Shown piece by piece: positions 51,985 through 60,425 of a stretch of DNA of 64,000 bases. The notes below the pieces were generated by a model. The model saw only the letters and a list, made by a program, of their open reading frames with translations. It made no database searches and was not told the origin of the DNA. This DNA is from Paenibacillus tepidiphilus (lineage in GTDB: Bacteria > Bacillota > Bacilli > Paenibacillales > Paenibacillaceae), in assembly GCF_008635795.1 (NCBI RefSeq), contig NZ_VWRQ01000005.1, positions 62,001 to 126,000 of the forward strand. Reading direction: 5' to 3'. A program made the position numbers and the translations under genes. Every line of letters begins with the position of its first letter. Within the stretch, counting starts at the first letter, position 1.

Positions 51985-53204
51985 TTTGCCTTCTCGTTCA
52001 GCTTGTCCAGTTCGGTTTGGATATCCGCACCGCCGACTGTAATCTGCTCGAAGCTGGCCATAGCCGCCTGGGCGATTTCTTCATATTCCTTAACCATCGG
52101 CGCCGGACGCGTGGTCTCCAGCTGCTTGCCGAAGGCTGCGATCATCGGATCGGTCAGGGCTTCATTGTCCCAGGCTGCCTTGAGGGCAGGCATGGAGTTG
52201 GAGGTCTCATAGTATTTCAGCTGCGCTTCCTGACTGGCCATAAACGCGAGGAATTTCGCTGCTTCATCTGCATTCTTCGTATAGCTGAAGATCGACATAT
52301 TAGAGCCGCCGATGGACGAAACATTCGTTTCTTTGGCCGGCAGGGTGGTTACCGCCCATTTGCCGTCGATTTCCGGTGCTTTGTCTTTCACGGTCTGAAT
52401 CATCCATGGACCGCTGATGAACATGGCCATGGTGCCGTCTTTGAATGCCGATACCGTATCGAGGTCGGTGCCGAGCGGCGACAGCCCTTCGTCATAGAAG
52501 CTCTTCAGGTATTCCACCATCTCGACATAGGCCGGCTGGTTGTATTGCGGCTGACGGTTCTCGTCGATCAACTCGCTGCCGTTCTGCCAGGCGAAGATAG
52601 CGGGGAATATCGAATCCTTGCCCTCGACCGGCAGCGCGTAATGCCCGGCGCCGCCCTTCTCGACCAGCTTCCGGCTGGCATCCTTCAGCTCATCCCAGGT
52701 CTTGGGCCCTTCCGGATAGCCGACATCGGCCAGCAGATCCGTACGGTAGAACATCGCCCGCGTCTCTACGTAGAACGGAATGCCTACGGTCTTGCCTTCA
52801 TATTGTGTTGTCTGAACGGCTCCCTCAAAGAAGTTGTCCGGCTGAAGCTCCGGATATTGTTCAATGTACGGCGCCAAATCCGTCAGTGCGCCTGCAGCCG
52901 CAAATTCGGGAATCCAGGTGGTGCCCATTTGCACGACATCCGGGCCGTCCTTGGAGGCTACCGCAGTCAGCAGCTTATCATGTGCAGAATCCCATGGAAT
53001 CGCTTGAACGTCTACCTTGATTCCCGGATTTTCCTTCTCATACATCTCGGCGATCGGATCAACGGTATCGGATGTTCCCATGAACCAGACCTTCAGTGTC
53101 TTGCTGTCGCCGTCCGCCGCTTCATTAGAATTGCCGCAGCCCGCCATAATCACAGAGAAGCCCAGCAGCGTGCTCAGTACAGTTATTCCGGTTTTTGTCT
53201 TCAT
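51963..53204 (-). CDS. Sugar ABC transporter substrate-binding lipoprotein
   Basis: 413 residues in the MalE-like extracellular sugar-binding family. It has a lipoprotein signal peptide with lipobox VIMAGC (Cys about 23). The mature protein starts GNSNEAADGDSKTLKVWFMG, and the family strand KVWFMGTSDTVDPIAEMYEKENPGIKV is typical. It is the first gene of the operon and likely captures beta-1,2-glucooligosaccharides, judged by the GH94/GH3 partners. Its last codons are duplicated downstream as a 22-bp repeat. Two strong LacI-type operators lie upstream. Confidence 0.94.
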   Translation of the reverse strand: MKTKTGITVLSTLLGFSVIMAGCGNSNEAADGDSKTLKVWFMGTSDTVDPIAEMYEKENPGIKVDVQAIPWDSAHDKLLTAVASKDGPDVVQMGTTWIPEFAAAGALTDLAPYIEQYPELQPDNFFEGAVQTTQYEGKTVGIPFYVETRAMFYRTDLLADVGYPEGPKTWDELKDASRKLVEKGGAGHYALPVEGKDSIFPAIFAWQNGSELIDENRQPQYNQPAYVEMVEYLKSFYDEGLSPLGTDLDTVSAFKDGTMAMFISGPWMIQTVKDKAPEIDGKWAVTTLPAKETNVSSIGGSNMSIFSYTKNADEAAKFLAFMASQEAQLKYYETSNSMPALKAAWDNEALTDPMIAAFGKQLETTRPAPMVKEYEEIAQAAMASFEQITVGGADIQTELDKLNEKANGLLGNK

Positions 53205-53266
53205 TGTGTTTTCACCCCTGTTTTAGTGTGAGCCATTCGTTGGAAAATCATAAATAAAGCCCTTAC

Positions 53267-53282
53267 ATCGAAACGTTTCGAT
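53267..53282. promoter_or_regulatory. Perfect LacI-type operator of the beta-glucan operon
   Basis: ATCGAAACGTTTCGAT, a perfect 16-bp palindrome 63 nt upstream of the binding-protein start. It fits the CG-centred sites of LacI-family proteins. Confidence 0.82.
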
Positions 53283-53445
53283 TTTGTTTCAAAAAAAATT
53301 CTCTGTTTCTCCTGAAGATTATCGCCTATTTAGAGACTCCACGTAAATTATTAACCCTATTATAGAGAATCTAAACGCTTACTTGATGATATTCTTCATT
53401 GCAAGAAATAATCGGTGACTATTATTGCTGTGTAGCTTTGTTCTA

Positions 53446-53462
53446 ATTCGAATCGTTTCGAT
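53446..53462. promoter_or_regulatory. Second LacI-type operator upstream of the binding-protein gene
   Basis: ATTCGAATCGTTTCGAT, one variant half-site of the 53267 palindrome, 179 bp upstream of it. The spacing would allow looping by a tetrameric or paired repressor. The promoter itself is not clear. Confidence 0.6.
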
Positions 53463-53604
53463 GTGTCCATTATATGACGCATTGTTAGCGATTTCAAGGG
53501 GGTCACGCAAAAAAATTGTCGAACCTTCGATTTCTCTTTCGTTCGCGGTTCACCGGATGCAGCGGCTTCCGTTGTGCTTCAGACGACTATATGCATACGA
53601 AATG

Positions 53605-53624
53605 GCCCCGCCTGCTGGCGGGGC
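53605..53624 (-). terminator. GC hairpin at the far end of repeat array 2
   Basis: GCCCCGCC and GGCGGGGC pair perfectly around TGCT. There is no long T-run (CATTTCG on the minus strand). Position suggests it ends the LacI-gene transcript after it has crossed the array. Confidence 0.55.
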
Positions 53625-53632
53625 TGCTATAG

Positions 53633-54110
53633 GTGGTCGGTTTTTCGTACACATTCGGCCCGTTCGCCCTCGCAGCAGAGCCGTTTACGCTGGCAACAGC
53701 ACATTGTGGTCGGTTTTTCGTACACATTTGGACTGTTTACCCCTGCAGCAGCACTTTGTGGTCGGTTTTTCATACACATTTGGTCCGTTTGCCCCCACAA
53801 CAGCACTTTGTGGTCGGTTTTTCGTACACATTTGGACTGTTTGCCCTCACAACAGCACATTGTGGTCGGTTTTTCATACACATTTGGACCGTTTGCCCCC
53901 ACAACAGCGCATTGTGGTCGGTTTTTCATACACATTTCGGTCGGTTTTTCATACACATTTGGACTGTTTGCCCTCACAACAGCACTTTGTGGTCGGTTTT
54001 TCATACACATTTCGGTCGGTTTTTCATACACATTCGGCCCGTTTGCCCTCGCAGCAGCACACTGTGGTCGGTTTTTCATACACATTTGGACCGTTTACCC
54101 ACCCGGCAGC
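53633..54110. repeat. 52-bp direct repeat array 2 (ten cores)
   Basis: Same family as array 1, more uniform: GTGGTCGGTTTTTCRTAC then ACATTTGGAC plus a variable ~20 bp. GGTCGG copies start at 53635, 53708, 53760, 53812, 53864, 53916, 53939, 53991, 54014 and 54066. Steps are 73, 52, 52, 52, 52, 23, 52, 23, 52; the two 23-bp steps are identical internal deletions. The array begins a few bases after the stop codon (54118) of the minus-strand LacI gene and ends at a GC hairpin, so it would be its 3' UTR. Confidence 0.95.
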
Positions 54111-54117
54111 AATCCGT

Positions 54118-55128
54118 TCATCCCAGCCGCCTCACCGTATCCCGCACAATGAGCTCCGGCGACAGTAATTCCCGGCCTGCCGGCCCGCCGTTCAGCAGCT
54201 CCATCAGCAGCTCGGCGGCGGTCGCTCCGATCACCTCGTAGGGGTGGCGTATGGTGGACAATGGCGGGTTCGTATACGCGGTAAAGAACGCGCCATCGAA
54301 GCCGATCACCGAGATGTCCTGCGGTACGCTGACTCCGCTGCGGGTAAGCTCCATAATGGCCCCCATGGCCATTAAGTCGTTGGCGCAGCAGACCGCGCTC
54401 AGATCGGGGAACTGCGCCAGCAGCTCCAGCACGGATCTGCCTCCGCTGGCCCCGCTGAAATCGCCGCATACCGCTTGGACGTCCGGAAATTTTATTCCTG
54501 TACCGGCAAGATAAGCATCACAGAACCCAAGATACCGTTCTCTGCAAATATGTAAGTGCGGAGGACCGTTAATGTAACCGATTCTCCGGTGTCCCATTTC
54601 AAGCAGATGTGCTCCCGCCATCCTTCCGCCCTCCCGGTTATGCGATGCTGCCAGCGCCATGTAGGGACCTTCCGCTGCGCCCATATTGACGGACGGCACT
54701 TGGAGCTGAAGCGCTTCTTGGATAAGGGGATGTTCCCTGGCGAAGGGAGCCATGAACACACAACCATCCAGACTGCGCATCCGGACCCATTCACTGAGGC
54801 TGCCGGGCTTGTATTCCCCAAGCGGCAAAGAGAAGAGCAGGCTCTCCTTCTGCTGCTCCCGCAGCGCCCGGCTCAGCGTCGGCAGGATATAATCGCTGCC
54901 GCGGACTACCTCTGTCGGCAAGTCGGCGATAAAAATGCCGACCAGATTGCTTTTGCGGGTAACCAGCTGCTTGGCTCCCAGATTAGTTACATAGCCCAGC
55001 GCATCGGCGGTCTCCCGGACACGGGCGATCGTCTTCGGATGCACGCCGTAGCTGCCGTTCAGCGCCCGCGATACCGTGCTGACGGATAATCCCAATTTGT
55101 CCGCGATATGCTGAATCGTTACTTGCAA
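54118..55128 (-). CDS. LacI-family transcriptional regulator (orphan)
   Basis: 336 residues. The DNA-binding domain VTIQHIADKLGLSVSTVSRALNG (residues 3-25) is followed by a hinge (ETADALGYVTN) and a sugar-binding domain in which the ligand pocket could be read as SHNREGG...GYINGP. It is transcribed away from the beta-glucan operon's upstream end, with no obvious target gene beside it. The 52-bp array follows its stop. Its regulon is unknown; it might also act on the neighbouring operon. Confidence 0.92.
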   Translation of the reverse strand: MQVTIQHIADKLGLSVSTVSRALNGSYGVHPKTIARVRETADALGYVTNLGAKQLVTRKSNLVGIFIADLPTEVVRGSDYILPTLSRALREQQKESLLFSLPLGEYKPGSLSEWVRMRSLDGCVFMAPFAREHPLIQEALQLQVPSVNMGAAEGPYMALAASHNREGGRMAGAHLLEMGHRRIGYINGPPHLHICRERYLGFCDAYLAGTGIKFPDVQAVCGDFSGASGGRSVLELLAQFPDLSAVCCANDLMAMGAIMELTRSGVSVPQDISVIGFDGAFFTAYTNPPLSTIRHPYEVIGATAAELLMELLNGGPAGRELLSPELIVRDTVRRLG

Positions 55129-55265
55129 GCCTGTTCACCCTTTTGCCGGCTCTCGCCTTAAATTAACCCGTCTCACTGTTCTTCAGGCTGAATTAATCAT
55201 AACGCTTCCAGCGGCGGGGCTCAAGTGAGCAGGCAGTGCTTGCCATGTCGTCCGGCAAAACAACA

Positions 55266-55305
55266 GGCACCCGGTGCCCCAACTTCTATAGGAGTACCGG
55301 ATGCC
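55266..55305 (-). terminator. Terminator after the haem-oxygenase-like gene
   Basis: GGCACCCGGTGCCCC pairs imperfectly with GGAGTACCGGATGCC; TGTTGTTTTG follows on the minus strand. Confidence 0.75.
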
Positions 55306-55347
55306 CGCACTAACTCATGTATTTTTATATCATCCGCATTCAGGTGT

Positions 55348-55683
55348 TTACGCCTCTGTGCTCGATGCCTTGCCATTCTTGACCGTCTTCACATCATACA
55401 TGTTCACATTCACACCGAGGATAAAGGCAGGCTTCTCCTGACCTCTGCTGTTACGGTGGCCCTGGATATGCGCATCGCTCTTCTCCCAGTTCTTCCAGGC
55501 CTCTTCCGATTCCCAGCGGATCAGTACGAGCACTTCTTCATGCTCCTTACTTTTCTTATTGACCGAAACACTGATGTCGATCAGCCCTTCCATCTCTTCC
55601 AGCGCGCCGGGAGCACTGAAACGTTCCACTACTTTATCGCTGTTTCCTTTCTCTACAGTGAATGTTCTGGTTTGAATCATCAT
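55348..55683 (-). CDS. IsdG/HmoB-type haem-degrading monooxygenase, Fur-regulated
   Basis: 111 residues with one ABM ferredoxin-like domain. The IsdG-family features are present: Asn near the N-terminus is replaced by FTVEKGNSDKVVERF, and the haem-ligand region is RWESEEAWKNWEKSDAHIQGHR (about 57-78) with Trp and His in place. ATG at 55683 (or 55680) has AGGAGG upstream. A Fur box lies in front, so it is made when iron is scarce, probably to free iron from haem. Substrate is by family only. Confidence 0.86.
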   Translation of the reverse strand: MMIQTRTFTVEKGNSDKVVERFSAPGALEEMEGLIDISVSVNKKSKEHEEVLVLIRWESEEAWKNWEKSDAHIQGHRNSRGQEKPAFILGVNVNMYDVKTVKNGKASSTEA

Positions 55684-55769
55684 GACCGTTTCCTCCTATG
55701 CTTGCCGAAAGCTTACGACGATCCGCAGACTTTATGTAGGCAGCTTAATAATGGGTTTCTCACTCCATT

Positions 55770-55788
55770 CTAATTGATAATCATTATC
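55770..55788 (-). promoter_or_regulatory. Fur box of the haem-oxygenase-like gene
   Basis: On the minus strand GATAATGATTATCAATTAG: the first 14 bases equal the Fur consensus, with a degenerate last third. It lies about 90 nt upstream of the start. Confidence 0.75.
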
Positions 55789-55873
55789 ATTTCTAGTTTA
55801 AAGTATTGTTTTCTTTGACGGCCGCCGCTAATATTGGAATATATTAACTATACTATATAAAGGGTTGACAATA

Positions 55874-56476
55874 ATGAATGTACATCTGGAGCTTACCGAT
55901 CCATCGAAATCCTATATCATCAAGAATCTGTACCCTTTGTATCTGCATGATTTGTCCGGACATTATGAGCTGGAGGACGGCCCGCAGCTGAATGCGCATG
56001 GCATCTTTGAGGATGATGAAGAGGTCAGAACCTTGGCGGAGCAATATCATGTGCAAAATATTTGGTGGGACAAGCCCGGCTGCCTTTATCCGTTCCTGAT
56101 CCGGGCCGGTAAATTGCCGGCGGGCTTTGCGCTGGTGGCCACCCCGCCGCACTGTGCAGCGGGAACCGACTACTTCCTGAACGACTTCTTCGTGCTGCAG
56201 CCGTTTCGCGGCAAAGGCATTGCCGGACAAGCCGCGCTGCAGGTCTTCCGGCGCTTCCGGGGGAACTGGGAGCTGTTCACCAATCCCGCTGAGAAGAATG
56301 TTGCCGGCCGCAAATTCTGGCAGCGGACCATTGCAGCGTATACCGGCGGCAATTACGAAGAAGAGTACCGCGAAACTTTTGACGGGTATAAGCTTGCGTT
56401 CCGTTTTAATAATAAGAGCTTTAATTCTGGCCCGCCGCTCGGCGGACAATCCACTCTGAAGGAGCAATACCCGTGA
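55874..56476 (+). CDS. GNAT acetyltransferase coupled to modD
   Basis: 200 residues. The acetyl-CoA loop is FRGKGIAGQAALQVFRRFRG (about 111-130), with the R-G-K-G-I-A form. This is followed by NPAEKNVAGRKFW, as in many GNATs acting on small amines. ATG at 55874 follows AAAGGG; TTG at 55865 is less likely. The stop overlaps the modD start by 3-4 nt (GTGA). The pairing of a GNAT with ModD is the only hint of a role. Substrate unknown. Confidence 0.82.
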   Translation: MNVHLELTDPSKSYIIKNLYPLYLHDLSGHYELEDGPQLNAHGIFEDDEEVRTLAEQYHVQNIWWDKPGCLYPFLIRAGKLPAGFALVATPPHCAAGTDYFLNDFFVLQPFRGKGIAGQAALQVFRRFRGNWELFTNPAEKNVAGRKFWQRTIAAYTGGNYEEEYRETFDGYKLAFRFNNKSFNSGPPLGGQSTLKEQYP

Positions 56477-57318
56477 TCTATTTATCGGATGAAGCGATAG
56501 ACCGCATAATTGCCGAAGACGCGCCTTATGGCGATCTGACGACTTGGGCGCTGGATCTCGGCGGAAAGCAAGGCGTCATGCGCTATTACTCCCGGGAAGC
56601 GGCTGTGCTGTGCGGAACCGAGGAAGCGTCACGCATCTTGTCCAAGCTGGGAGCGGAGGTACACTTCTCCCTGCCTTCCGGTACATGGACCGGTCCCGGT
56701 GAGACCTTCCTGGAAGCCGCAGGACCGGCCGAGGCGCTGCACATGGCCTGGAAAGCGACGCAGAACCTGCTGGAATGCTGCTCAGGCATCGCCAGCAAAA
56801 CAAAACGCGTCGTCGACCAGGTCAAGGCGGTAAATCCGGCTGTAGCCGTCGTCGCCACACGCAAAAGCTTCCCCGGCACCAAGCAGCTGGCGGTCAAAGC
56901 GGTCCTGTGCGGCGGAGCCTTCCCGCACAGGCTTGGACTCTCCGAATCGCTGCTGGTCTTTGCCGAGCATATTCATTTTCTGGGCGGCTTGGAGGAATTG
57001 GTCCGGCGGATTCCGGAACTGAAGGCCAAGCTGCCGGAGAAGAAGCTGATCGTGGAGACGGATAACGCAGAGACCGCCCTGGCGCTATGCCGGGCGGGTG
57101 TCGATGCTGTGCAGTTCGACAAGCTGACGCCGGAGGCGCTGCGTGCCGCTGCCGCGAGTCTGCGGGCGGTAAACCCCGGCATCGGCCTGCTTGCGGCAGG
57201 CGGCATCCGCGAGGAGAATGCGGCAGAATATGCAGCCACCGGCGTCGATGCGCTGGTGACAACCAGCCTCTTTTTTGCCGGACCGGCGGATATGAGTGTT
57301 CACATTACTCCCGTATAG
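56473..57318 (+). CDS. modD: ModD-type pyrophosphorylase (nicotinate-nucleotide pyrophosphorylase family)
   Basis: 281 residues with the quinolinate phosphoribosyltransferase fold. It opens LSDEAIDRIIAEDAPYGDLTTWAL, the ModD N-terminal pattern. The phosphate/PRPP-binding barrel includes ATRKSFPGTKQLAVKAV (about 136-152), HRLGLSESLLVFAEH, and VDAVQFDKLTPEAL, ending with LAAGGIREENAAEYAATGVDALVTT. In NadC the HRxxLxD region is HRMGLYD; here Asp is Ser, supporting ModD over NadC. ModD is linked to molybdenum use in other bacteria, with no proven reaction. The start is GTG at 56473, with AAGGAGC upstream. No molybdate genes nearby. Confidence 0.85.
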   Translation: MIYLSDEAIDRIIAEDAPYGDLTTWALDLGGKQGVMRYYSREAAVLCGTEEASRILSKLGAEVHFSLPSGTWTGPGETFLEAAGPAEALHMAWKATQNLLECCSGIASKTKRVVDQVKAVNPAVAVVATRKSFPGTKQLAVKAVLCGGAFPHRLGLSESLLVFAEHIHFLGGLEELVRRIPELKAKLPEKKLIVETDNAETALALCRAGVDAVQFDKLTPEALRAAAASLRAVNPGIGLLAAGGIREENAAEYAATGVDALVTTSLFFAGPADMSVHITPV

Positions 57319-57357
57319 AGCAGCGGTGGCGCTGCGGGCAATGCTGAAAGATATCCA

Positions 57358-58488
57358 TCATTGCAGCAGCTCGAATCGCAGTTCCCCGTTCTCTTCACCC
57401 GGTTTGGTCCGGATAATCAATTCGAGCGAATCGGGATTATCGAGCATATTGCTGCTATACAGCCGCTCGTAGCCGCCTTCCATACCGTAACCGGTGGAGG
57501 CATTCAAATTAACCGGTACGCCGTGGGTTCTGGAAACCATCTCTGTATACATCCCGGCCTCAAAGATTTCCTGGCGCACCGGCCAGGCCTTGTCTCCCTC
57601 ATTAAGGTATGCCATTCTGACCCGCACCAGCAGCGGTGACAGCTCCACCTGGGCCAGCGATACTTCATGACCCGCCAGAGTGAACTGCTGATCCGGATAA
57701 ATAATCCTTGTAGCGTACTGCTTGAATTTGGCATCTAGCGTAAAGCTGATTTTGAGACGAGGGGAATAATGCATATCCGCCATAATGGTTCCTGTCTTGG
57801 GATCATCCATCTTGCCGGGATTGACCGACGCAACCTGCAAGTCCGCTTCGAGCCGTTCCGGAAAAGGCTTGCTCCGGTCCAGATAGATCACTCTTTTGCC
57901 ATAATACTTATGATAATTGTCTTCGCCGGACATCAATTCGTGGGCCCCCATCCCATTGCCCGTATCCAGATAAGTGCCCGAACCGGTTTCCTTCAGCCTT
58001 GCACCGCTGAAACCGTACACTTCCTGGCTGGCATCGGTGGTGGCTGAGTACAGCATGATAATCATGTTCTCATCGGCCGTGACGGCATCCAGCGTAACCC
58101 GGTAGGGTCCGCTTTCCACGCTCTTGCCGATCAGTTGAATATATTCATGACGGATAGCGGAGTTAAGCGACTCATGATTAATGTCCAGCAACGACAAGCG
58201 CTTAAAGCCTTCCAGCTCCCCCCAGTTCACCTCCTGTACCTTCGTGGTGTGCGGCGAAGTATTGTGAATCCCCGGCAAAATAAACAGCAGCAATATAACC
58301 ACTGCCGCGGCCGCCAGCGCAAAGATCATTCCTCTCCGCGGTAAGGTATGGCGCTCTCTGCTCCTGCCCTCGTTCAGTCCCTTCATCACTGCCAGCCGGA
58401 CATCTCCCGTCTCCCGGATCTCTTCCCTCTCCTTCATCAACACTGCGGACTCCGCCCGCATCCCGTTCTCCAACCGCTCAATACTCAT
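57358..58488 (-). CDS. DUF4179-type membrane anti-sigma factor
   Basis: About 376 residues. The cytoplasmic N-terminus of ~55 residues is followed by one helix (about 53-74) and a large extracytoplasmic domain (about 80-375) of mostly beta structure resembling DUF4179 and its partner domain. It overlaps the sigma gene by 11 nt. The N-terminal part presumably binds the sigma factor; no zinc-finger Cys are present, unlike the other pair in the window. ATG at 58488 has GGGGTG upstream; GTG 58497 is possible. Confidence 0.8.
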   Translation of the reverse strand: MSIERLENGMRAESAVLMKEREEIRETGDVRLAVMKGLNEGRSRERHTLPRRGMIFALAAAAVVILLLFILPGIHNTSPHTTKVQEVNWGELEGFKRLSLLDINHESLNSAIRHEYIQLIGKSVESGPYRVTLDAVTADENMIIMLYSATTDASQEVYGFSGARLKETGSGTYLDTGNGMGAHELMSGEDNYHKYYGKRVIYLDRSKPFPERLEADLQVASVNPGKMDDPKTGTIMADMHYSPRLKISFTLDAKFKQYATRIIYPDQQFTLAGHEVSLAQVELSPLLVRVRMAYLNEGDKAWPVRQEIFEAGMYTEMVSRTHGVPVNLNASTGYGMEGGYERLYSSNMLDNPDSLELIIRTKPGEENGELRFELLQ

Positions 58489-59017
58489 TCCATTCACCCC
58501 GATTCTGCATGATAGCCCGCAGCTGCTTCAGCCCTTTATGCTGCCAGGTCTTGACCGTCCCCTCGGGCTTACCGAACATTTCGGCGATCTCACCCAAGGT
58601 CATGTCGTGATAATACTTGAGCAACAGTACATGGCGGTATTTCGGCTTGACCTGATCCAGCGCCCACAGCATCTCCAGCCTGTCCGTATTGTCGTATGCA
58701 CCGGTTTCACCCATATGTTCATCCGCAGTCGGCACACTGCGCTTCCTTCTGCGCTGCTCGTCGATGCAGACATAGATCAGAATCCGGATGAGCCAGGATT
58801 TAAAAGCCTGCGGATGCTTCAGCGTCTTGCGCTTGATCCACGCCCGGCAGGTCGCTTCCTGCACCGCCTCCAGCGCGTCATGGCGGCGGCGCAGGTAGCT
58901 GTAGGCAATACTGTAAAGCTGGTCGCTGTGCTCCAGCACCAGCTCATAGAAGCGGCCCTCCTCCTGCGGCACAGCGGGGGCCAATTTCTGCATCTCCACC
59001 ACCTTGGGCATCGTCAT
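58478..59017 (-). CDS. ECF RNA polymerase sigma factor
   Basis: 179 residues. Region 2 (about 25-85, YELVLEHSDQLYSIAYSYLRRRHDALEAVQEATCRAW) and region 4 (about 120-170, KPKYRHVLLLKYYHDMTLGEIAEMFGKPEGTVKTWQHKGLKQLR) are complete. ATG at 59017 has AGGAGGGG upstream. Co-transcribed with its anti-sigma. Related to the SigV/SigX-like ECF30 type that pairs with DUF4179 proteins in Firmicutes (from memory). Confidence 0.94.
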   Translation of the reverse strand: MTMPKVVEMQKLAPAVPQEEGRFYELVLEHSDQLYSIAYSYLRRRHDALEAVQEATCRAWIKRKTLKHPQAFKSWLIRILIYVCIDEQRRRKRSVPTADEHMGETGAYDNTDRLEMLWALDQVKPKYRHVLLLKYYHDMTLGEIAEMFGKPEGTVKTWQHKGLKQLRAIMQNRGEWNEY

Positions 59018-59048
59018 GTCACTCCCCTCCTCTCTCTCTATGGTTTAA

Positions 59049-59075
59049 GACGGAGCATCGGCCCAAACCGTTTTG
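59049..59075 (-). promoter_or_regulatory. Possible ECF autoregulatory promoter
   Basis: On the minus strand CAAAAC, 17 nt, CGTC, 32 nt before the sigma start. A dyad CCCAAA/TTTTGGGG overlaps the -35. Weak resemblance to TGAAAC-N16-CGTC. Confidence 0.33.
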
Positions 59076-59115
59076 GGGATAGCTGAATTATTTCCGGAGT
59101 CGCTGAAAAAACAAA

Positions 59116-59145
59116 ACCGTTTACCCGCCTAAGCGGATAAACGGT
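59116..59145 (-). terminator. Terminator after the aminopeptidase gene
   Basis: ACCGTTTACCCGC/GCGGATAAACGGT stem with TTTTGTTTTTTC on the minus strand. Confidence 0.88.
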
Positions 59146-59189
59146 ATTGACCCCATTTAATCACAGGGACTTGCTTTTGCTAGTCTTGC

Positions 59190-60425
59190 TTACAGCACCC
59201 AGTTCCCCTTGCGGAACACCGGCTCAATGGTTCCATCAGCCAGCTCACCGTCGATATCCAGCTCGGCAGAGCCGATCATAAAGTCGACATGAGTTAGGCT
59301 GACATTGGCACCGCGCTGCACCAGCTCCTCGCTGGAGAGGCCGACGCCGCCCTCAATATTAACCGGATAGGCGCTGCCGAGTGCCAGATGGCAGGAGGCA
59401 TTCTCGTCGATGCCTGTATTGTAGAATACGCGGTTCAGCCGGGAAATCGGCGAATCATGCGGCACGAGCGCCACTTCACCCAGGTAGGATGCGCCTTCGT
59501 CCGTCTCCAGCAGGGAGGTGAGGTGCTCTCGGCCGGATTTGGCGTCATAAGCCGTTACCTTACCATCCGTAAAGGTAACGGTAATGCCGTCAACCAGCCG
59601 TCCGTTCAGGTTCAGCGGCATCGTGCTGGTCACCGTACCGTTGACGCCGGTGCGGTGCGGCATCGTGTAAATCTCTTCGGTCGGCATATTCGCCACGAAG
59701 TACACACCGCTGGCGTTCTCACCGCCGCCGCCGCGCCATAGATGCCCTTCCGGCAGTGCAATGCGCAGGTCTGTACCCGGCGCCCGGTAATGCAGGCTCT
59801 TGTACCGCTTGGCGTTCATCCGGTCCTGGCTCTGCTTCAGGTCAGCGATATGCCCGCGCCAGGCCGCCACGGGATCGCCCGCAGCATCGACCCGGTTCAT
59901 ATGGAACACGGCTTCCCACATGGCATCAATCCGCGCTTCGGCCGGCAGATCGGCGAAGACTTTGTCCGCCCAGGCGCGTGTCGGCGCCTTGACCAGCGAC
60001 CAGCTGATTTTGCTGCTGCGGGTAAAGTTCTGATAATTCTTCCGGGCGATGGCCGCCGCTTTCACTGCAGTGGATACCTTCTTCGAATCAATGCCGTTAA
60101 ACAGCTCCGGGTCGGGAACTTTGATATGTAATATGGCTCCGCCTTCCTGGGCAAAGCCTTCCAGCATATCCGCATGCCACTGCGGGTAATACCCGAAGGA
60201 ATCTTCCGGCGCCTTCTCGTAACGGATACGCGTCACCTGCTCATCGTCCCAGTCGACCATGACATATTTGGCTCCCGCTTCGTATGCCTTCCCCACGATC
60301 AGGCGGGTCAGTTCAGCTGTCTCCAGCGGTGCATGTACCATCAGTACTTGTCCGGGCTGCACATTCACCCCGACCTTTACCACCAGTTCCGCGTATTTAT
60401 CCAGCAAAATTGCAAAGTCATTCAT
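59190..60425 (-). CDS. M29-family aminopeptidase
   Basis: 411 residues, the normal length of thermophilic-aminopeptidase (AmpS/AmpT) enzymes. N-terminal domain MNDFAILLDKYAELVVKVGVNVQPGQ; the metal-site region has LPEGHLWRGGGG (Glu about 243), NINIE-type EGGVGLSSEELVQ and the late HVDFMIGSAELDIDG (about 376-390). Cytoplasmic, releases N-terminal amino acids using Co/Zn. ATG at 60425 follows GGAGG; the longer frame upstream has no site. Confidence 0.94.
   Translation of the reverse strand: MNDFAILLDKYAELVVKVGVNVQPGQVLMVHAPLETAELTRLIVGKAYEAGAKYVMVDWDDEQVTRIRYEKAPEDSFGYYPQWHADMLEGFAQEGGAILHIKVPDPELFNGIDSKKVSTAVKAAAIARKNYQNFTRSSKISWSLVKAPTRAWADKVFADLPAEARIDAMWEAVFHMNRVDAAGDPVAAWRGHIADLKQSQDRMNAKRYKSLHYRAPGTDLRIALPEGHLWRGGGGENASGVYFVANMPTEEIYTMPHRTGVNGTVTSTMPLNLNGRLVDGITVTFTDGKVTAYDAKSGREHLTSLLETDEGASYLGEVALVPHDSPISRLNRVFYNTGIDENASCHLALGSAYPVNIEGGVGLSSEELVQRGANVSLTHVDFMIGSAELDIDGELADGTIEPVFRKGNWVL

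Noticed and set aside
51723..53231. 502-codon plus-strand frame opposite the binding-protein gene
   Set aside because: Antisense to a clear lipoprotein gene with lipobox and family motifs.
53425..54241. Several long overlapping ORFs in array 2 (both strands)
   Set aside because: They arise because the 52-bp unit has few stops in any frame. None has a ribosome site, and the frame changes at every unit.
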